This document shows, in pieces, positions 34,101 to 43,668 of a stretch of DNA of 64,000 nucleotides. The position numbers and the translations under genes were made by a program. Under the pieces are notes generated by a model. That model saw only the letters and a list, made by a program, of their open reading frames with translations. It did not search any database and had not been told where the DNA came from. The stretch is from Isoperla grammatica (Eukaryota > Arthropoda > Insecta > Plecoptera > Perlodidae), in the NCBI GenBank assembly GCA_945910005.1, contig OX246739.1, positions 34,251,608-34,315,607 on the forward strand, written 5' to 3'. How positions within the stretch are numbered: position 1 is the stretch's first letter; every line of letters starts with the position of its first letter.

Positions 34101-36624
34101 GGAAAAGTGGGCGGGATCCTAGTACCACAGATTCATTGCGATACACTTTAGGATGGCGATTGCTTTTATCGAAACATTACACTGTACTGTGGAATAATAC
34201 AAACAAACACTTCAGCTGTACAATCGTCACTTAGGCCTACATTATCATCCAAATGGTAGATATAAACATCTACCATAGTCCATAGGTAATGGTAAGTCAA
34301 TGAAAGTGAGTCAAAGTCTCTCAACTGACTCAAAAGTTGGTATCATCTCATTGTTCATTCGTAAATGACGTATAAAACGTCTGTTTTGCTCGTCGCAAAG
34401 TTTATGGTTTAGTTCTAAGAAAGTTGAACAGTGTTCATATTCTTTGTTGCATGTCCAACGACTACGACCAAATCTTGTGACCGTGTGTGAACGTTTACAC
34501 GGTCGCGCATCTGCTGTCTATGACCGCTACGACTAAACCATTCGACTTATGTGAGCCCGACATAACAGAGTGAAGTGACTTGTCGTCGACGTGGTCGTCT
34601 ATAAAATATCCAGTGGTTAAAGTGGACTTGGAGAAGTGACGGTATGCACTAATTCTGTGTAAAGCAGACAAAGCGGGTATGTCGGGGGGTCTGGGGGGCA
34701 CAGCCCCCCAGTTTAGCCCCACAGAGATTTTGTTATGGTGTTTTGTCACGAACACGTTTAAATTACTTTGGAGAAGAGTCTACGCTTGTTCTTACGTACA
34801 TTTGTGGTGAAAAAATAAACATTTAAACATTTACTTTTTAAACGAAGTGCAACAAAATGTTCAACACAATTCGTCAATATGTTAATACTCGATACAAATT
34901 AGTGCCGGTATGGTATACCGTCGGTATTTTTAGTAACGGTATGCATACCGGCTCATACCGCCCCACTTTAACCACTGAAAATATCGGTTATAGTCACCCC
35001 ATTCTGTGTACTATAGAGAAGTGGTTCGAAAGGTAGGCGTACCCTTTACACACTACCTTTTCCGATGCTCACAAGACAATAATGAGATGTTCCGAGTTAT
35101 TCTGCGTCCTTGTGCGTAGCGGATCCAACGTAAACCAAGAGGACGTGAGTTATTGTATCTTTTTATCAAAGACCTTAATATAGTGACCCACGGTAAAGAC
35201 TGGAAACTCCGCCGTTTTTACTGGCGGCAAATTTCTGGTGGCAATACCAGCCGCGAGGCTCTAATCTCAAACTACCTCTAGTACCCTAAAATGGTAGCAA
35301 TAGCTGCTAAACATTGTGGATCGAAATGGTTGCGACAACTGCGGCCATCTCAGAATGAAAGGTCGATTTGATCTCCGCCTGACGGACGCTCCCCAGAATG
35401 CCGTATCTTACCCACATCTGGCTGTGAATCAAGTTTTTAGAGCCTCTCCGCGTGGCAGCGCTGATTTCATGTAGCCGCATTTGTAAAATGCTAAATTCTT
35501 TAAGTTTCCAGTGTTAACCGTAGCTTACGATTAAATTGTTTGTCTTGAGTATTAGCAGCAGTATACCGCTTAGTACAGTGAATTAGCCTGCTTGCTAAGA
35601 CGGCGTTACCTCCAATACTAACACAACGCCGGAAATAACAGCAGGAGAAAGTTATGGGTCTTCTTCACTCAGCAATGTCGTCAGAGTCGGAAAATATGGC
35701 CACGTTGTTGGTGTGCATAATGATGACCAAATTACTCACCAGCGTTATTTCCGTCTGGTTTCATAGTTCTTGCCGAGTCTTTAGGTTGGTTGACCATTAA
35801 ATATACACAGTTGGTATTTTATTTATCTTTGAACTGTGATGTCACGTTTGATAGCTGATCGGAAGTGTTTCCTTATTCGACCAGTTTGGATCGGTCGCGA
35901 CCAGAGGGATCTTTAATTCAGTCTGGTTGGTTGCTATGCGCCCGAACAAAAAGCCTGATCTGTTATTCTTATCTAAGACCATCACACCCCGAGCTTGTTA
36001 ATAATTGATCCGGAATATAGACTATCGACTGTATTCGTTTAAATTTTGGATGGTTCAATTCTTCGCGTTCTAATAGGACCCGGTTTGTCCAAGAAAACTA
36101 ATTCCGTCCTGACAAAATAGCTTCAGTTCCTACCACCTAGCGGCCATCACCTTCACGTAAAGTAGTTCCACAGCAACCTTGTAGATGCTGACGTCATAGA
36201 TGAGTGACGTGGCCAACCAAATGCCAGAATTTGCAAAAGCCGTTTGACTCCGACTCGCTCATCGATAACGTCGGCATTCACATTACTAATTCATCGTTGT
36301 AGGCAAACAAATGAACACATTGCACACCAAGATATTATTCCGGGGCTGTGTTTGCAGGTCTGCCACCTCGAAGACGGGGCCCACTTCGGCGAGGTCGCCA
36401 TGGTAACCAACGACGAGAAACGAGTGGCGAGTGTGCTGGCGGTGGAGATATGCGAGCTGTACCGGCTGGACAGGCGAGACTTTCAGAAGGTCATCTCTCC
36501 CTATCCGGAGTTGTTTGCGAGGGTGGAGAGGATCGCGCTTGAGCGGATGCAGCGCACTCTCATACTAGAGGAGCAGCACAAGAAGTTCCTACAGGACCGA
36601 TCCATGAAGCCGTGGGTGCGCTAG
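24898..36624 (+). CDS. HCN-like cyclic-nucleotide-binding cation channel
   Basis: Seven exons (24898-25133, 25759-26001, 28871-29066, 29924-30254, 31719-31910, 33479-33702, 36358-36624) join in frame into 562 codons plus stop. Order: cytosolic N-terminus with HDCEL and WYIIHPFSDLR; S1 about 83-104; S2 124-146; S3 165-184; S4 197-221; S5 236-260; pore helix and filter TGYGD at 304-308; S6 315-345; C-linker with QLPMNIQRRLLAYYEYRFQ; cyclic-nucleotide-binding domain about 405-520 with phosphate cassette FGEVAMVTNDEKRVASV (484-500). The family forms tetrameric plasma-membrane channels opened by hyperpolarisation and modulated by cAMP/cGMP. The start was chosen because the short N-terminus before H-x-CEL matches arthropod HCN-like proteins. 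Oddities: S4 shows only three basic residues (LIKVFRTKTF), and the filter is TGYGD rather than the usual HCN CIGYG. Four exon edges are expanded into arrays. An EAG- or CNG-like assignment is less likely given the HCN-type N-terminus. Confidence 0.9.
25134..25758 (+). other. HCN-like intron 1
   Basis: GT-AG intron of 625 bases, AT-rich, ending GGGTCTCAG. I see no repeat in it. Confidence 0.8.
25759..26001 (+). CDS. HCN-like channel exon 2, S1-S2
   Basis: Encodes TGWELFMCIVLFASLIVMPY (S1) and MGVLLFIDLLCLTDVAMNFV (S2), ending VLDPWRIS and the first two bases of an arginine codon. The donor is ATCTAG|GTGAGT. The last 80 bases and the donor are the template of the following 125-bp array. Confidence 0.92.
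25922..28070 (+). repeat. 125-bp minisatellite of exon 2 end plus splice donor
   Basis: The genuine exon end starts at 25922 (GACGTCGCCATGAA). Sixteen full further copies start at 26047, 26174, 26299, 26424, 26549, 26674, 26799, 26924, 27103, 27228, 27353, 27478, 27603, 27728, 27853 and 27978. One truncated unit lies near 27040. Each full unit has about 80 bases of coding sequence, the donor TCTAG|GTGAGT and about 45 intronic bases (CATACGTGAGGGAAGCTCC). The few variants, such as AAACAC versus AGACAA, are shared among units in a patchy way that suggests homogenisation. In the last copy the donor GTGAG is changed to TCGAG. The minus-strand open frames here are by-products of the repeat. Confidence 0.95.
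28071..28870 (+). other. rest of HCN-like intron 2
   Basis: Noncoding. Contains C-rich (about 28280) and (GGGGA)n (about 28806-28838) low-complexity tracts, the latter just before the acceptor TTTCCAG at 28870. Confidence 0.7.
28871..29066 (+). CDS. HCN-like channel exon 3, S3-S4
   Basis: Encodes AYLRGYFFIDLLSSLPIDII (S3, with the conserved aspartates) and ISSFSLIKVFRTKTFLIYLY (S4). Only K, R and K are visible as S4 charges. A voltage sensor of the HCN1-4 type has many more. Donor GTGAG|GTACGT, phase 0. Confidence 0.9.
29118..29542. mobile_element. TIR element A (GGTCTTACAAT family), interrupted copy
   Basis: Ends GGCCGGTCTTACAAT and ATTGTAAGACTGGACC, bordered by TAAG on both sides (29114-29117 and 29543-29546). 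Its internal sequence AAGCTATTTGGAGGATTTCA and ATGGAGAAAACAAGCTA is shared with 43526-43668. That second copy lacks the insertion found here at 29223-29499. Confidence 0.75.
29223..29499. mobile_element. foldback MITE nested in TIR element A
   Basis: Arms of about 75 bases with few mismatches, starting AGGGCACTAGCAACACC and ending GGTGTTGCTAGTGCCCT. The paralogous copy at 43526-43668 reads AAGCTATTCGACG, which is the empty site; here the same site is split as AAGCTAT and ATTCGACG. This fixes the insertion with a 2-base (TA or AT) target duplication. Confidence 0.85.
29547..29812. mobile_element. dispersed TIR element B, copy 1
   Basis: Its right part GGTAGGAACTAGAGAAGTAA and TTTGGTACTATTGGACTTGA, and middle part CTGTGTTAGGAATTTCCAG, recur in reverse orientation at 50557-50790 and 57980-58545, and partly at 23448-23530. 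The piece CACGCTGTTTCAACGGAAAT resembles the 81-bp satellite unit. Confidence 0.6.
29924..30254 (+). CDS. HCN-like channel exon 4, S5, pore and S6
   Basis: Encodes YRIIRLALIAVIFIHWAACM (S5), an extracellular turret, RFSAFRAVNNILGTGYGDEA (pore helix and filter) and MLVSMITMVCGAIYNAYLF (S6). TGYGD is the classical K+-selective signature. HCN1-4 have CIGYG followed by R/Q, so ion selectivity may differ. Phase-1 donor CTTCG|GTAAGC. Confidence 0.92.
30255..30329 (+). other. start of HCN-like intron 4
   Basis: Short unique intronic sequence before the 89-bp array, which fills the rest of intron 4. Confidence 0.7.
30330..31718 (+). repeat. 89-bp minisatellite of splice acceptor plus exon 5 start
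   Basis: TCATGAC anchors fall at 30352 and then every 89 bases to 31687; the genuine exon anchor is at 31776, one further step. There are about 16 decoy copies, the first incomplete. A unit contains TTTTGTTGGCAG (or GGTAG), then TGGTGATCCTGCACATCATG and TCTTCGCTCAACGCCTCCGA, then ATCATGACTTGAACG. The polypyrimidine/AG acceptor and about 75 coding bases are copied each time. In the decoys, with few base changes, the coding part ends ATC ATG ACT TGA (TAA in the last). Only the final copy continues as ATG AAC CAG. Confidence 0.95.
31719..31910 (+). CDS. HCN-like channel exon 5, end of S6 and C-linker
   Basis: Encodes VVILHIMSSLNASETKYQEI and MNQLQEYMRHKQLPMNIQRR, then LLAYYEYRFQKSYFREGSIL, the C-linker that couples ligand binding to the gate. 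Identified as the genuine copy because it is the only unit of the array without an in-frame stop. Donor ATCAG|GTAAAC. Confidence 0.92.
31911..33122 (+). other. HCN-like intron 5, 5' part
   Basis: No gene or element boundaries recognised. Contains a C-rich run near 32561. AGGTAAACCATCTTTTATAT is followed by the similar GTCAGGTGAACCACC, a small local repeat next to the donor. Confidence 0.4.
33123..33386. mobile_element. MITE C (GGTTTAGTCGT family), copy 1
   Basis: Imperfect inverted arms: left begins CGGGTTCACATAAAGTTGTA then TGGTTTAGTCG; right ends CGACTAAACCTTGCGACTTT then GAATGAACCGGG. Two partial relatives lie at 33762-33905 and 34390-34565. All three are inside this gene's introns 5 and 6. 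Confidence 0.65.
33479..33702 (+). CDS. HCN-like channel exon 6, first half of cyclic-nucleotide-binding domain
   Basis: Encodes ELLRQEISMHCCRRLVENVA, IFNNLPKPIIAAIVACLQSE, IFLTNDIILKASTQGDCMYF and LASGTVAILTPTGKE, the A-helix and first beta strands of a CNB domain. The donor is GAG|GTCTGC, a poor match to the usual GTRAGT. Confidence 0.9.
33762..33905. mobile_element. MITE C, partial copy 2
   Basis: Begins CCCGGTTCATACAAAGTCGT then AAGGTTTAGTCGTGGTCG, matching the right end of copy 1 read in reverse. Its other terminus cannot be found, so it is a partial or strongly diverged copy. Confidence 0.5.
33964..34147. repeat. foldback element with 73-base arms
   Basis: Left arm 33964-34036 starts AGTGTATTGCAATGAATCTG. 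Right arm 34075-34147 ends AATGAATCTGTGG inverted, with about six differences across the arm. The loop is 38 bases. No protein. Transcribed within intron 6 it would form a long hairpin. Confidence 0.85.
34390..34565. mobile_element. MITE C, partial copy 3
   Basis: Right end CGACTAAACCATTCGACTTA then TGTGAGCCCGACATAA matches the left end of copy 1 in reverse. The left end GCAAAGTTTATGGTTTAG is decayed. Confidence 0.5.
34611..34977. mobile_element. hAT-type MITE in HCN-like intron 6
   Basis: Inverted ends CAGTGGTTAAAGTGG and CCACTTTAACCACTG are flanked by a perfect 8-base duplication AAAATATC (34603-34610 and 34978-34985). The interior has a GGGGGGTCTGGGGGGCACAG hairpin near 34684 and GGTATGCATACCGG-type palindromes near the right end. 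No transposase. Confidence 0.85.
36358..36624 (+). CDS. HCN-like channel exon 7, second half of CNB domain and C-terminus
   Basis: Encodes VCHLEDGAHFGEVAMVTNDE then KRVASVLAVEICELYRL, containing the phosphate-binding cassette with the conserved FGE and the arginine expected to contact the cyclic phosphate. It ends ERMQRTLILEEQHKKFLQDR then SMKPWVR and TAG at 36622-36624. The last 84 coding bases are the template of the following array. Acceptor GTTTGCAG. Confidence 0.93.
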   Translation, partial: VCHLEDGAHFGEVAMVTNDEKRVASVLAVEICELYRLDRRDFQKVISPYPELFARVERIALERMQRTLILEEQHKKFLQDRSMKPWVR

Positions 36625-39600
36625 GGGGCGTGGCCTGTTGTTGAGCGGATGCAGCGCACTCTCATACTGGAGGAGCAGCACAAGAAGTTCCTACAGGACC
36701 GATCCATGAAGCCGTGGGTGCGCTAGGGGGCGTGGCCTGTTGTTGAGCGGATGCAGCGCACTCTCATACTGGAGGAGCAGCACAAGAAGTTCCTACAGGA
36801 CCGATCCATGAAGCCGTGGGTGCGCTAGGGGGCGTGGCCTGTTGTTGAGCGGATGCAGCGCACTCTCATACTAGAGGAGCAGCACAAGAAGTTCCTACAG
36901 GACCGATCCATGAAGCCGTGGGTGCGCTAGGGGGCGTGGCCTGTTGTTGAGCGGATGCAGCGCACTCTCATACTAGAGGAGCAGCACAAGAAGTTCCTAC
37001 AGGACAGATCCATGAAGCCGTGGGTGCGCAAGGGGGCGTGGCCTGTTGTTGAGCGGATGCAGCGCACTCTCATACTAGAGAAGCAGCACAAGAAGTTCCT
37101 ACAGGACCGATCCATGAAGCCATGGGTGCGCTAGGGGGCGTGGCCTGTTGTTGAGCGGATGCAACGCACTCTCATACTGGAGGAGCAGCACAAGAAGTTC
37201 CTACAGGACCGATCCATGAAGCCGTGGGTGCGCTAGGGGGCGTGGCCTGTTGTTGAGCGGATGCAGCGCACTCTCATACTAGAGGAGCAGCACAAGAAGT
37301 TCCTACAGGACCGATCCATGAAGCCGTGGGTGCGCTAGGGGGCGTGGCCTGTTGTTGAGCGGATGCAGCGCACTCTCATACTGGAGGAGCAGCACAAGAA
37401 GTTCCTACAGGACCGATCCATGAAGCCGTGGGTGCGCTAGGGGGCGTGGCCTGTTGTTGAGCGGATGCAGCGCACTCTCATACTGGAGGAGCAGCACAAG
37501 AAGTTCCTACAGGACAGATCCATGAAGCCGTGGGTGCGCTAGGGGGCGTGGCCTGTTGTTGAGCGGATGCAGCGCACTCTCATACTAGAGGAGCAGCACA
37601 AGAAGTTCCTACAGGACCGATCCATGAAGCCGTGGGTGCGCTAGGGGGCGTGGCCTGTTGTTGAGCGGATGCAGCGCACTCTCATACTGGAGGAGCAGCA
37701 CAAGAAGTTCCTACAGGACCGATCCATGAAGCCATGGGTGTGCTAGGGGGCGTGGCCTGTTGTTGAGCGGATGCAGCGCACTCTCATACTGGAAGAGCAG
37801 CACAAGAAGTTCCTACAGGACCGATCCATGAAGCCGTGGGTGCGCTAGGGGGCGTGGCCTGTGTTGAGCGGATGCAGCGCACTCTCATACTGGAGGAGCA
37901 GCACAAGAAGTTCCTACAGGACCGATCCATGAAGCCGTGGGTGCGCTAGGGGGCGTGGCCTGTTGTTGAGCGGATGCAGCGCACTCTCATACTAGAGGAG
38001 CAGCACAAGAAGTTCCTACAGGACCGATCCATGAAGCCGTGGGTGCGCTAGGGGGCGTGGCCTGTTGTTGAGCGGATGCAGCGCACTCTCATACTGGAGG
38101 AGCAGCACAAGAAGTTCCTACAGGACCGATCCATGAAGCCGTGGGTGCGCTAGGGGGCGTGGCCGGTTGTTGAGCGGATGCAGCGCACTCTCATACTGGA
38201 GGAGCAGCACAAGAAGTTCCTACAGGACCGATCCATGAAGCCGTGGGTGCGCTAGGGGGCGTGGCCTGTTGTTGAGCGGATGCAGCGCACTCTCATACTG
38301 GAGGAGCAGCACAAGAAGTTCCTACAGGACCGATCCATGAAGCCGTGGGTGCGCTAGGGGGCGTGGCCTGTTGTTGAGCGGATGCAGCGCACTCTCATAC
38401 TGGAGGAGCAGCACAAGAAGTTCCTACAGGACCGATCCATGAAGCCGTGGGTGTGCTAGGGGGCGTGGCCTGTTGTTGAGCGGATACAGCGCACTCTCAT
38501 ACTGGAGGAGCAGCACAAGAAGTTCCTTCAGGACCGATCCATGAAGCCGTGGGTACGCTAGGGGGCGTGGCCTGTTGTTGAGCGGATGCAGCGCACTCTC
38601 ATCTTGGAGGAGCAGCACAAGAAGTTCCTTCAGGACCGATCCATGAAGCCGTGGGTGCGCTAGGGGGCGTGGCCTGTTGTTGAGCGGATGCAGCGCACTC
38701 TCATACTGGAGGAGCAGCACATAAAAGTTCCTACAGGACCGATCCATGAAGCCGTGGGTGCGCTAGGGGGCGTGGCCTGTTGTTGAGCGGATGCAGCGCA
38801 CTCTCATACTGGAGGAGCAGCACAAGAAGTTCCTACAGGACCGATCCATGAAGCCGTGGGTGCGCTAGGGGGCGTGGCCTGTTGTTGAGCGGATGCAGCG
38901 CACTCTCATACTGGAGGAGCAGCACAAGAAGTTCCTACAGGACCGATCCATGAAGCCGTGGGTGCGCTAGGGGGCGTGGCCTGTTGTTGAGCGGATGCAG
39001 CGCACTCTCATACTGGAGGAGCAGCACAAGAAGTTCATACAGGACCGATCCATGAAGCCGTGGGTGCGCTAGGGGGCGTGGCCTGTTGTTGAGCGGATGC
39101 AGCGCCCTCTCATACTGGAGGAGCAGCACAAGAAGTTCCTACAGGACCGATCCATGAAGCCGTGGGTGCGCTAGGGGGCGTGGCCTGTTGTTGAGCGGAT
39201 GCAGCGCACTCTCATACTGGAGGAGCAGCACAAGAAGTTCCTACAGGACCGATCCATGAAGCCGTGGGTGCGCTAGGGGGCGTGGCCTGTTGTTGAGCGG
39301 ATGCAGCGCACTCTCATACTAGAGGAGCAGCACAAGAAGTTCCTACAGGACCGATCCATGAAGCCGTGGGTGCGCTAGGGGGCGTGGCCTGTTGTTGAGC
39401 GGATGCAGCGCACTCTCATACTGGAAGAGCAGCACAAGAAGTTCCTACAGGACCGATCCATGAAGCCGTGGGTGCGCTAGGGGGCGTGGCCTGTTGTTGA
39501 GCGGATGCAGCGCACTCTCATACTAGAGGAGCAGCACAAGAAGTTCCTACAGGACCGATCCATGAAGCCGTGGGTGCGCTAGGGGGCGTGGCCTGTTGTT

Positions 39601-42545
39601 GAGCGGATGCAGCGCACTCTCATACTGGAGGAGCAACACAAGAAGTTCCTACAGGACCGATCCATGAAGCCGTGGGTGCGCTAGGGGGCGTGGCCTGTTG
39701 TTGAGCGGATGCAGCGCACTCTCATACTGGAGGAGTAGCACAAGAAGTTCCTACAGGACCGATCCATGAAGCCGTGGGTGCGCTAGGGGGCGTGGCCTGT
39801 TGTTGAGCGGATGCAGCGCACTCTCATACTGGAGGAGTAGCACAAGAAGTTCCTACAGGACCGATCCATGAAGCCGTGGGTGCGCTAGGGGGCGTGGCTT
39901 GTTGTTGAGCGGATGCAGCGCACTCTCATACTGGAGGAGCAGCACAAGAAGTTCCTACAGGACCGATCCATGAAGCCGTGGGTGCGCTAGGGGGCGTGGC
40001 CTGTTGTTGAGCGGATGCTGCGCCCTCTCATACTGGAGGAGCAGCACAAGAAGTTCCTACAGGACCGATCCATGAAGCCGTGGGTGCGCTAGGGGGCGTG
40101 GCCTGTTGTTGAGCGGATGCAGCGCACTCTCATACTGGAGGAGCAGCACAAGAAGTTCCTACAGGACCGATCCATGAAGCCGTGGGTGCGCTAGGGGGCG
40201 TGGCCTGTTGTTGAGCGGATGCAGGGCACTCTCATACTGGAGGAGCAGCACAAGAAGTTCCTACAGGACCGATCCATGAAGCCGTGGGTGCGCTAGGGGG
40301 CGTGGCCTGTTGTTGAGCGGATGCAGCGCACTCTCATCCTGGAGGAGCAGCACAAGAAGTTCCTACAGGACCGATCCATGAAGCCGTGGGTGCGCTAGGG
40401 GGCGTGGCCTGTTGTTGAGCGGATGCAGCGCACTCTCATCCTGGAGGAGCAGCACAAGAAGTTCCTACAGGACCGATCCATGAAGCCGTGGGTGCGCTAG
40501 GGGGCGTGGCCTGTTGTTGAGCGGATGCAGCGCACTCTCATCCTGGAGGAGCAGCACAAGAAGTTCCTACAGGACCGATCCATGAAGCCGTGGGTGCGCT
40601 AGGGGGCGTGGCCTGTTGTTGAGCGGATGCAGCGCACTCTCATCCTGGAGGAGCAGCACAAGAAGTTCCTACAGGACCGATCCATGAAGCCGTGGGTGCG
40701 CTAGGGGGCGTGGCCTGTTGTTGAGCGGATGCAGCGCACTCTCATACTGGAGGAGCAGCACAAGAAGTTCCTACAGGACCGATCCATGAAGCCGTGGGTG
40801 CGCTAGGGGGCGTGGCCTGTTGTTGAGCGGATGCAGCGCACTCTCATACTGGAGGAGCAGCACAAGAAGTTCCTACAGGACCGATCCATGAAGCCGTGGG
40901 TGCGCTAGGGGGCGTGGCCTGTTGTTGAGCGGATGCAGCGCACTCTCATCCTGGAGGAGCAGCACAAGAAGTTCCTACAGGACCGATCCATGAAGCCGTG
41001 GGTGCGCTAGGGGGCGTGGCCTGTTGTTGAGCGGATGCAGCGCACTCTCATACTGGAGGAGCAGCACAAGAAGTTCCTACAGGACCGATCCATGAAGCCG
41101 TGGGTGCGCTAGGGGGCGTGGCCTGTTGTTGAGCGGATGCAGCGCACTCTCATACTGGAGGAGCAACACAAGAAGTTCCTCCAAGACCGATCTATGAAGC
41201 CGTGGGGGCGCTAGGGGGCGTGGCCTGTTGTTGAGCGGATGCAGCGCACTCTCATACTGGAGGAGCAGCACAAGAAGTTCCTACAGGACCGATCCATGAA
41301 GCCGTGGGTGCGCTAGGGGGCGTGGCCTGTTGTTGAGCGGATGCAGCGCACTCTCATACTGGAGGAGCAGCACAAGAAGTTCCTCCAAGACCGATCCATG
41401 AAGCCGTGGGTGCGCTAGGGGGCGTGGCCTGTTGTTGAGCGGATGCAGGGCACTCTCATACTGGAGGAGCAGCACAAGAAGTTCCTACAGGACCGATCCA
41501 TGAAGCCGTGGGTGCGCTAGGGGGCGTGGCCTGTTGTTGAGCGGATGCAGCGCACTCTCATACTGGAGGAGCAGAACAAGAAGTTCCTACAGGATCGATC
41601 CATGAAGCCGTGGGTGCGCTAGGGGGCGTGGCCTGTTGTTGAGCGGATGCAGCGCCCTCTCATACTGGAGGAGCAGCACAAGAAGTTCCTACAGGACCGA
41701 TCCATGAAGCCGTGGGTGCGCTAGGGGGCGTGGCCTGTTGTTGAGCGGATGCAGCGCACTCTCATACTGGAGGAGCAGCACAAGAAGTTCCTACAGGACC
41801 GATCCATGAAGCCGTGGGTGCGCTAGGGGGCGTGGCCTGTTGTTGAGCGGATGCAGCGCACTCTCATACTGGAGGAGCAGCACAAGAAGTTCCTACAGGA
41901 CCGATCCATGAAGCCGTGGGTGCGCTAGGGGGCGTGGCCTGTTGTTGAGCGGATGCAGCGCACTCTCATACTGGAGGAGCAGCACAAGAAGTTCCTACAG
42001 GACCGATCCATGAAGCCGTGGGTGCGCTAGGGGGCGTGGCCTGTTGTTGAGCGGATGCAGCGCACTCTCATACTGGAGGAGCAGCACAAGAAGTTCCTAC
42101 AGGACAGATCCATGAAGCCGTGGGTGCGCTAGGGGGCGTGGCCTGTTGTTGAGCGGATGCAGCGCACTCTCATACTGGAGGAGCAGCACAAGAAGTTCCT
42201 ACAGGACCGATCCATGAAGCCGTGGGTGCGCTAGGGGGCGTGGCCTGTTGTTGAGCGGATGCAGGGCACTCTCATACTGGAGGAGCAGCACAAGAAGTTC
42301 CTACAGGACCGATCCATGAAGCCGTGGGTGCGCTAGGGGGCGTGGCCTGTTGTTGAGCGGATGCAGCGCCCTCTCATACTGGAGGAGCAGCACAAGAAGT
42401 TCCTACAGGACCGATCCATGAAGCCGTGGGTGCGCTAGGGGGCGTGGCCTGTTGTTGAGCGGATGCAGCGCACTCTCATACTGGAAGAGCAGCACAAGAA
42501 GTTCCTACAGGACCGATCCATGAAGCCGTGGGTGCGCTAGGGGGA
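36541..42545 (+). repeat. 102-bp minisatellite of the last coding exon end, 59 units
   Basis: GAGCGGATGCAG anchors run from 36541 (the genuine exon) to 42457 in exactly 58 steps of 102 bases. Two 1-base indels cancel: one base is missing near 37861 and one extra base is present near 38720. Each unit has 84 bases encoding ERMQRTLILEEQHKKFLQDR plus SMKPWVR and TAG, then an 18-base spacer GGGGCGTGGCCTGTTGTT. Unit identity is very high and variants recur in scattered units (CTAGAG/CTGGAG, ATACTG/ATCCTG, GCAGCG/GCAGGG). One unit changes the stop to AAG (about 37030). The array would form about 5.9 kb of the channel's 3' UTR. Confidence 0.96.
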
Positions 42546-43525
42546 GTGGCCTGTTGTCACGTGTACGTGTGGGCGTGCCTTGTTGTATGTGTCCGTGTCA
42601 CGTGTAGTAGAGGGCGTGGCCTCTCGGATGTGTTGTTGATTTGAGCGGTGTTCTTGTGTACTTGTTTTGATCTTGTGTATAAATAACAGTGTAATTTGTT
42701 CGGGTCACGTATGAAAAAGGTGTAATGAATTGTGTTTGTTGGTATCGGGTATAGAAATGATAGTCGAATGTTTATTGTATGGAAAGTAAAGAAAGCGAAG
42801 GAGGTAGGGATTGTTTTATATTTTGTATAGAAACTTTTGAAGAATGAGGACGTAATTTTTCAATCTGCAAGTTTAGGTTGTTAACCTGTTAATCTGTGAT
42901 TCGTTGAAAATATTGTGTTCGGTTGTGTGCACTATAATCTTTGTTTGAATTGATCGGATTGGCGTATCAAGACCACATTTAATGCAAACAAATAATAAAA
43001 CATTAAACATGTTACAAACATTGTTAGGGAATCATGTTTATAAAGTATGAATACATTGTTGACTTTATGTCTTTACATTTTTATGTGCTGTGATATATTT
43101 AGTTGAGATGCTGCTGTAAGTGTAAGTGGATGTTAACATAATATGTTTTGTTGATATGAATATATTGATCTCGTGTGGTGAATCATGTTAGCCTATTGAT
43201 ATGTTTTGATGTGCTCTGTTGATGTCTAAGATGGGGAACTGTCATTAAAAATAATTGTCATAATCTAGTCATGCAAGTGTCTTACTCATCATTACTCAAC
43301 AGCGAGAAAGTACTACAGTGGATCTGCATACCAGAGTAAGCTAATGTTAATTGCCAAAAATAAAAATTATTATCAGATTTGGTCGAATTATTTTTACCGC
43401 TATTTTCTTAAGTACGATAAGTTAAATAGGGTAATGTTTCCTTGAGTGATGTTTCCTTGAGTGATGTTTCATAATGTTGTTGTTATGAATGATCATAAAT
43501 TAATATATATATTTTCTTAAAATAA
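42546..43525 (+). other. sequence after the 102-bp array, possible channel 3' UTR end
   Basis: Starts with a degenerate edge of the array (GGGGAGTGGCCTGTTGTCAC). AATAAA at 42994-42999 is a candidate polyadenylation signal. Otherwise AT-rich and unannotated. Confidence 0.35.
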
Positions 43526-43668
43526 CGGTCTTACAATCTCCTTTTAAGAAAGTTATTTGTAGCAATTAAGCTATTTGGAGGATTTCAAGGGTTTTGATTG
43601 GTTGTTGCCATGGAGAAAACAAGCTATTCGACGAATAATCAATTATTTGGACATTGTAAGACTGAACC
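43526..43668. mobile_element. TIR element A, uninterrupted copy
   Basis: Ends CGGTCTTACAAT and ATTGTAAGACTGAACC. The interior aligns with 29118-29542 except that the 277-base nested MITE is absent, so it documents the empty site. Confidence 0.8.

Larger units (their letters stand above)
33703..36357 (+). other. HCN-like intron 6
   Basis: GT-AG intron of 2.65 kb with several inserted elements. Both its edges read AGGTCTGC (33701-33708 and 36356-36363), an 8-base direct repeat spanning the splice sites. The stretch 34986-36357 has no further recognised element except a half-site AAGGTCGATTTGATCTCCGC at about 35371. Confidence 0.75.

Noticed and set aside
36927..41475. Minus-strand frames with LLLQYESALHPLNNRPRPLA repeats
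   Set aside because: Antisense of the 102-bp array. The in-frame period makes long open frames inevitable.
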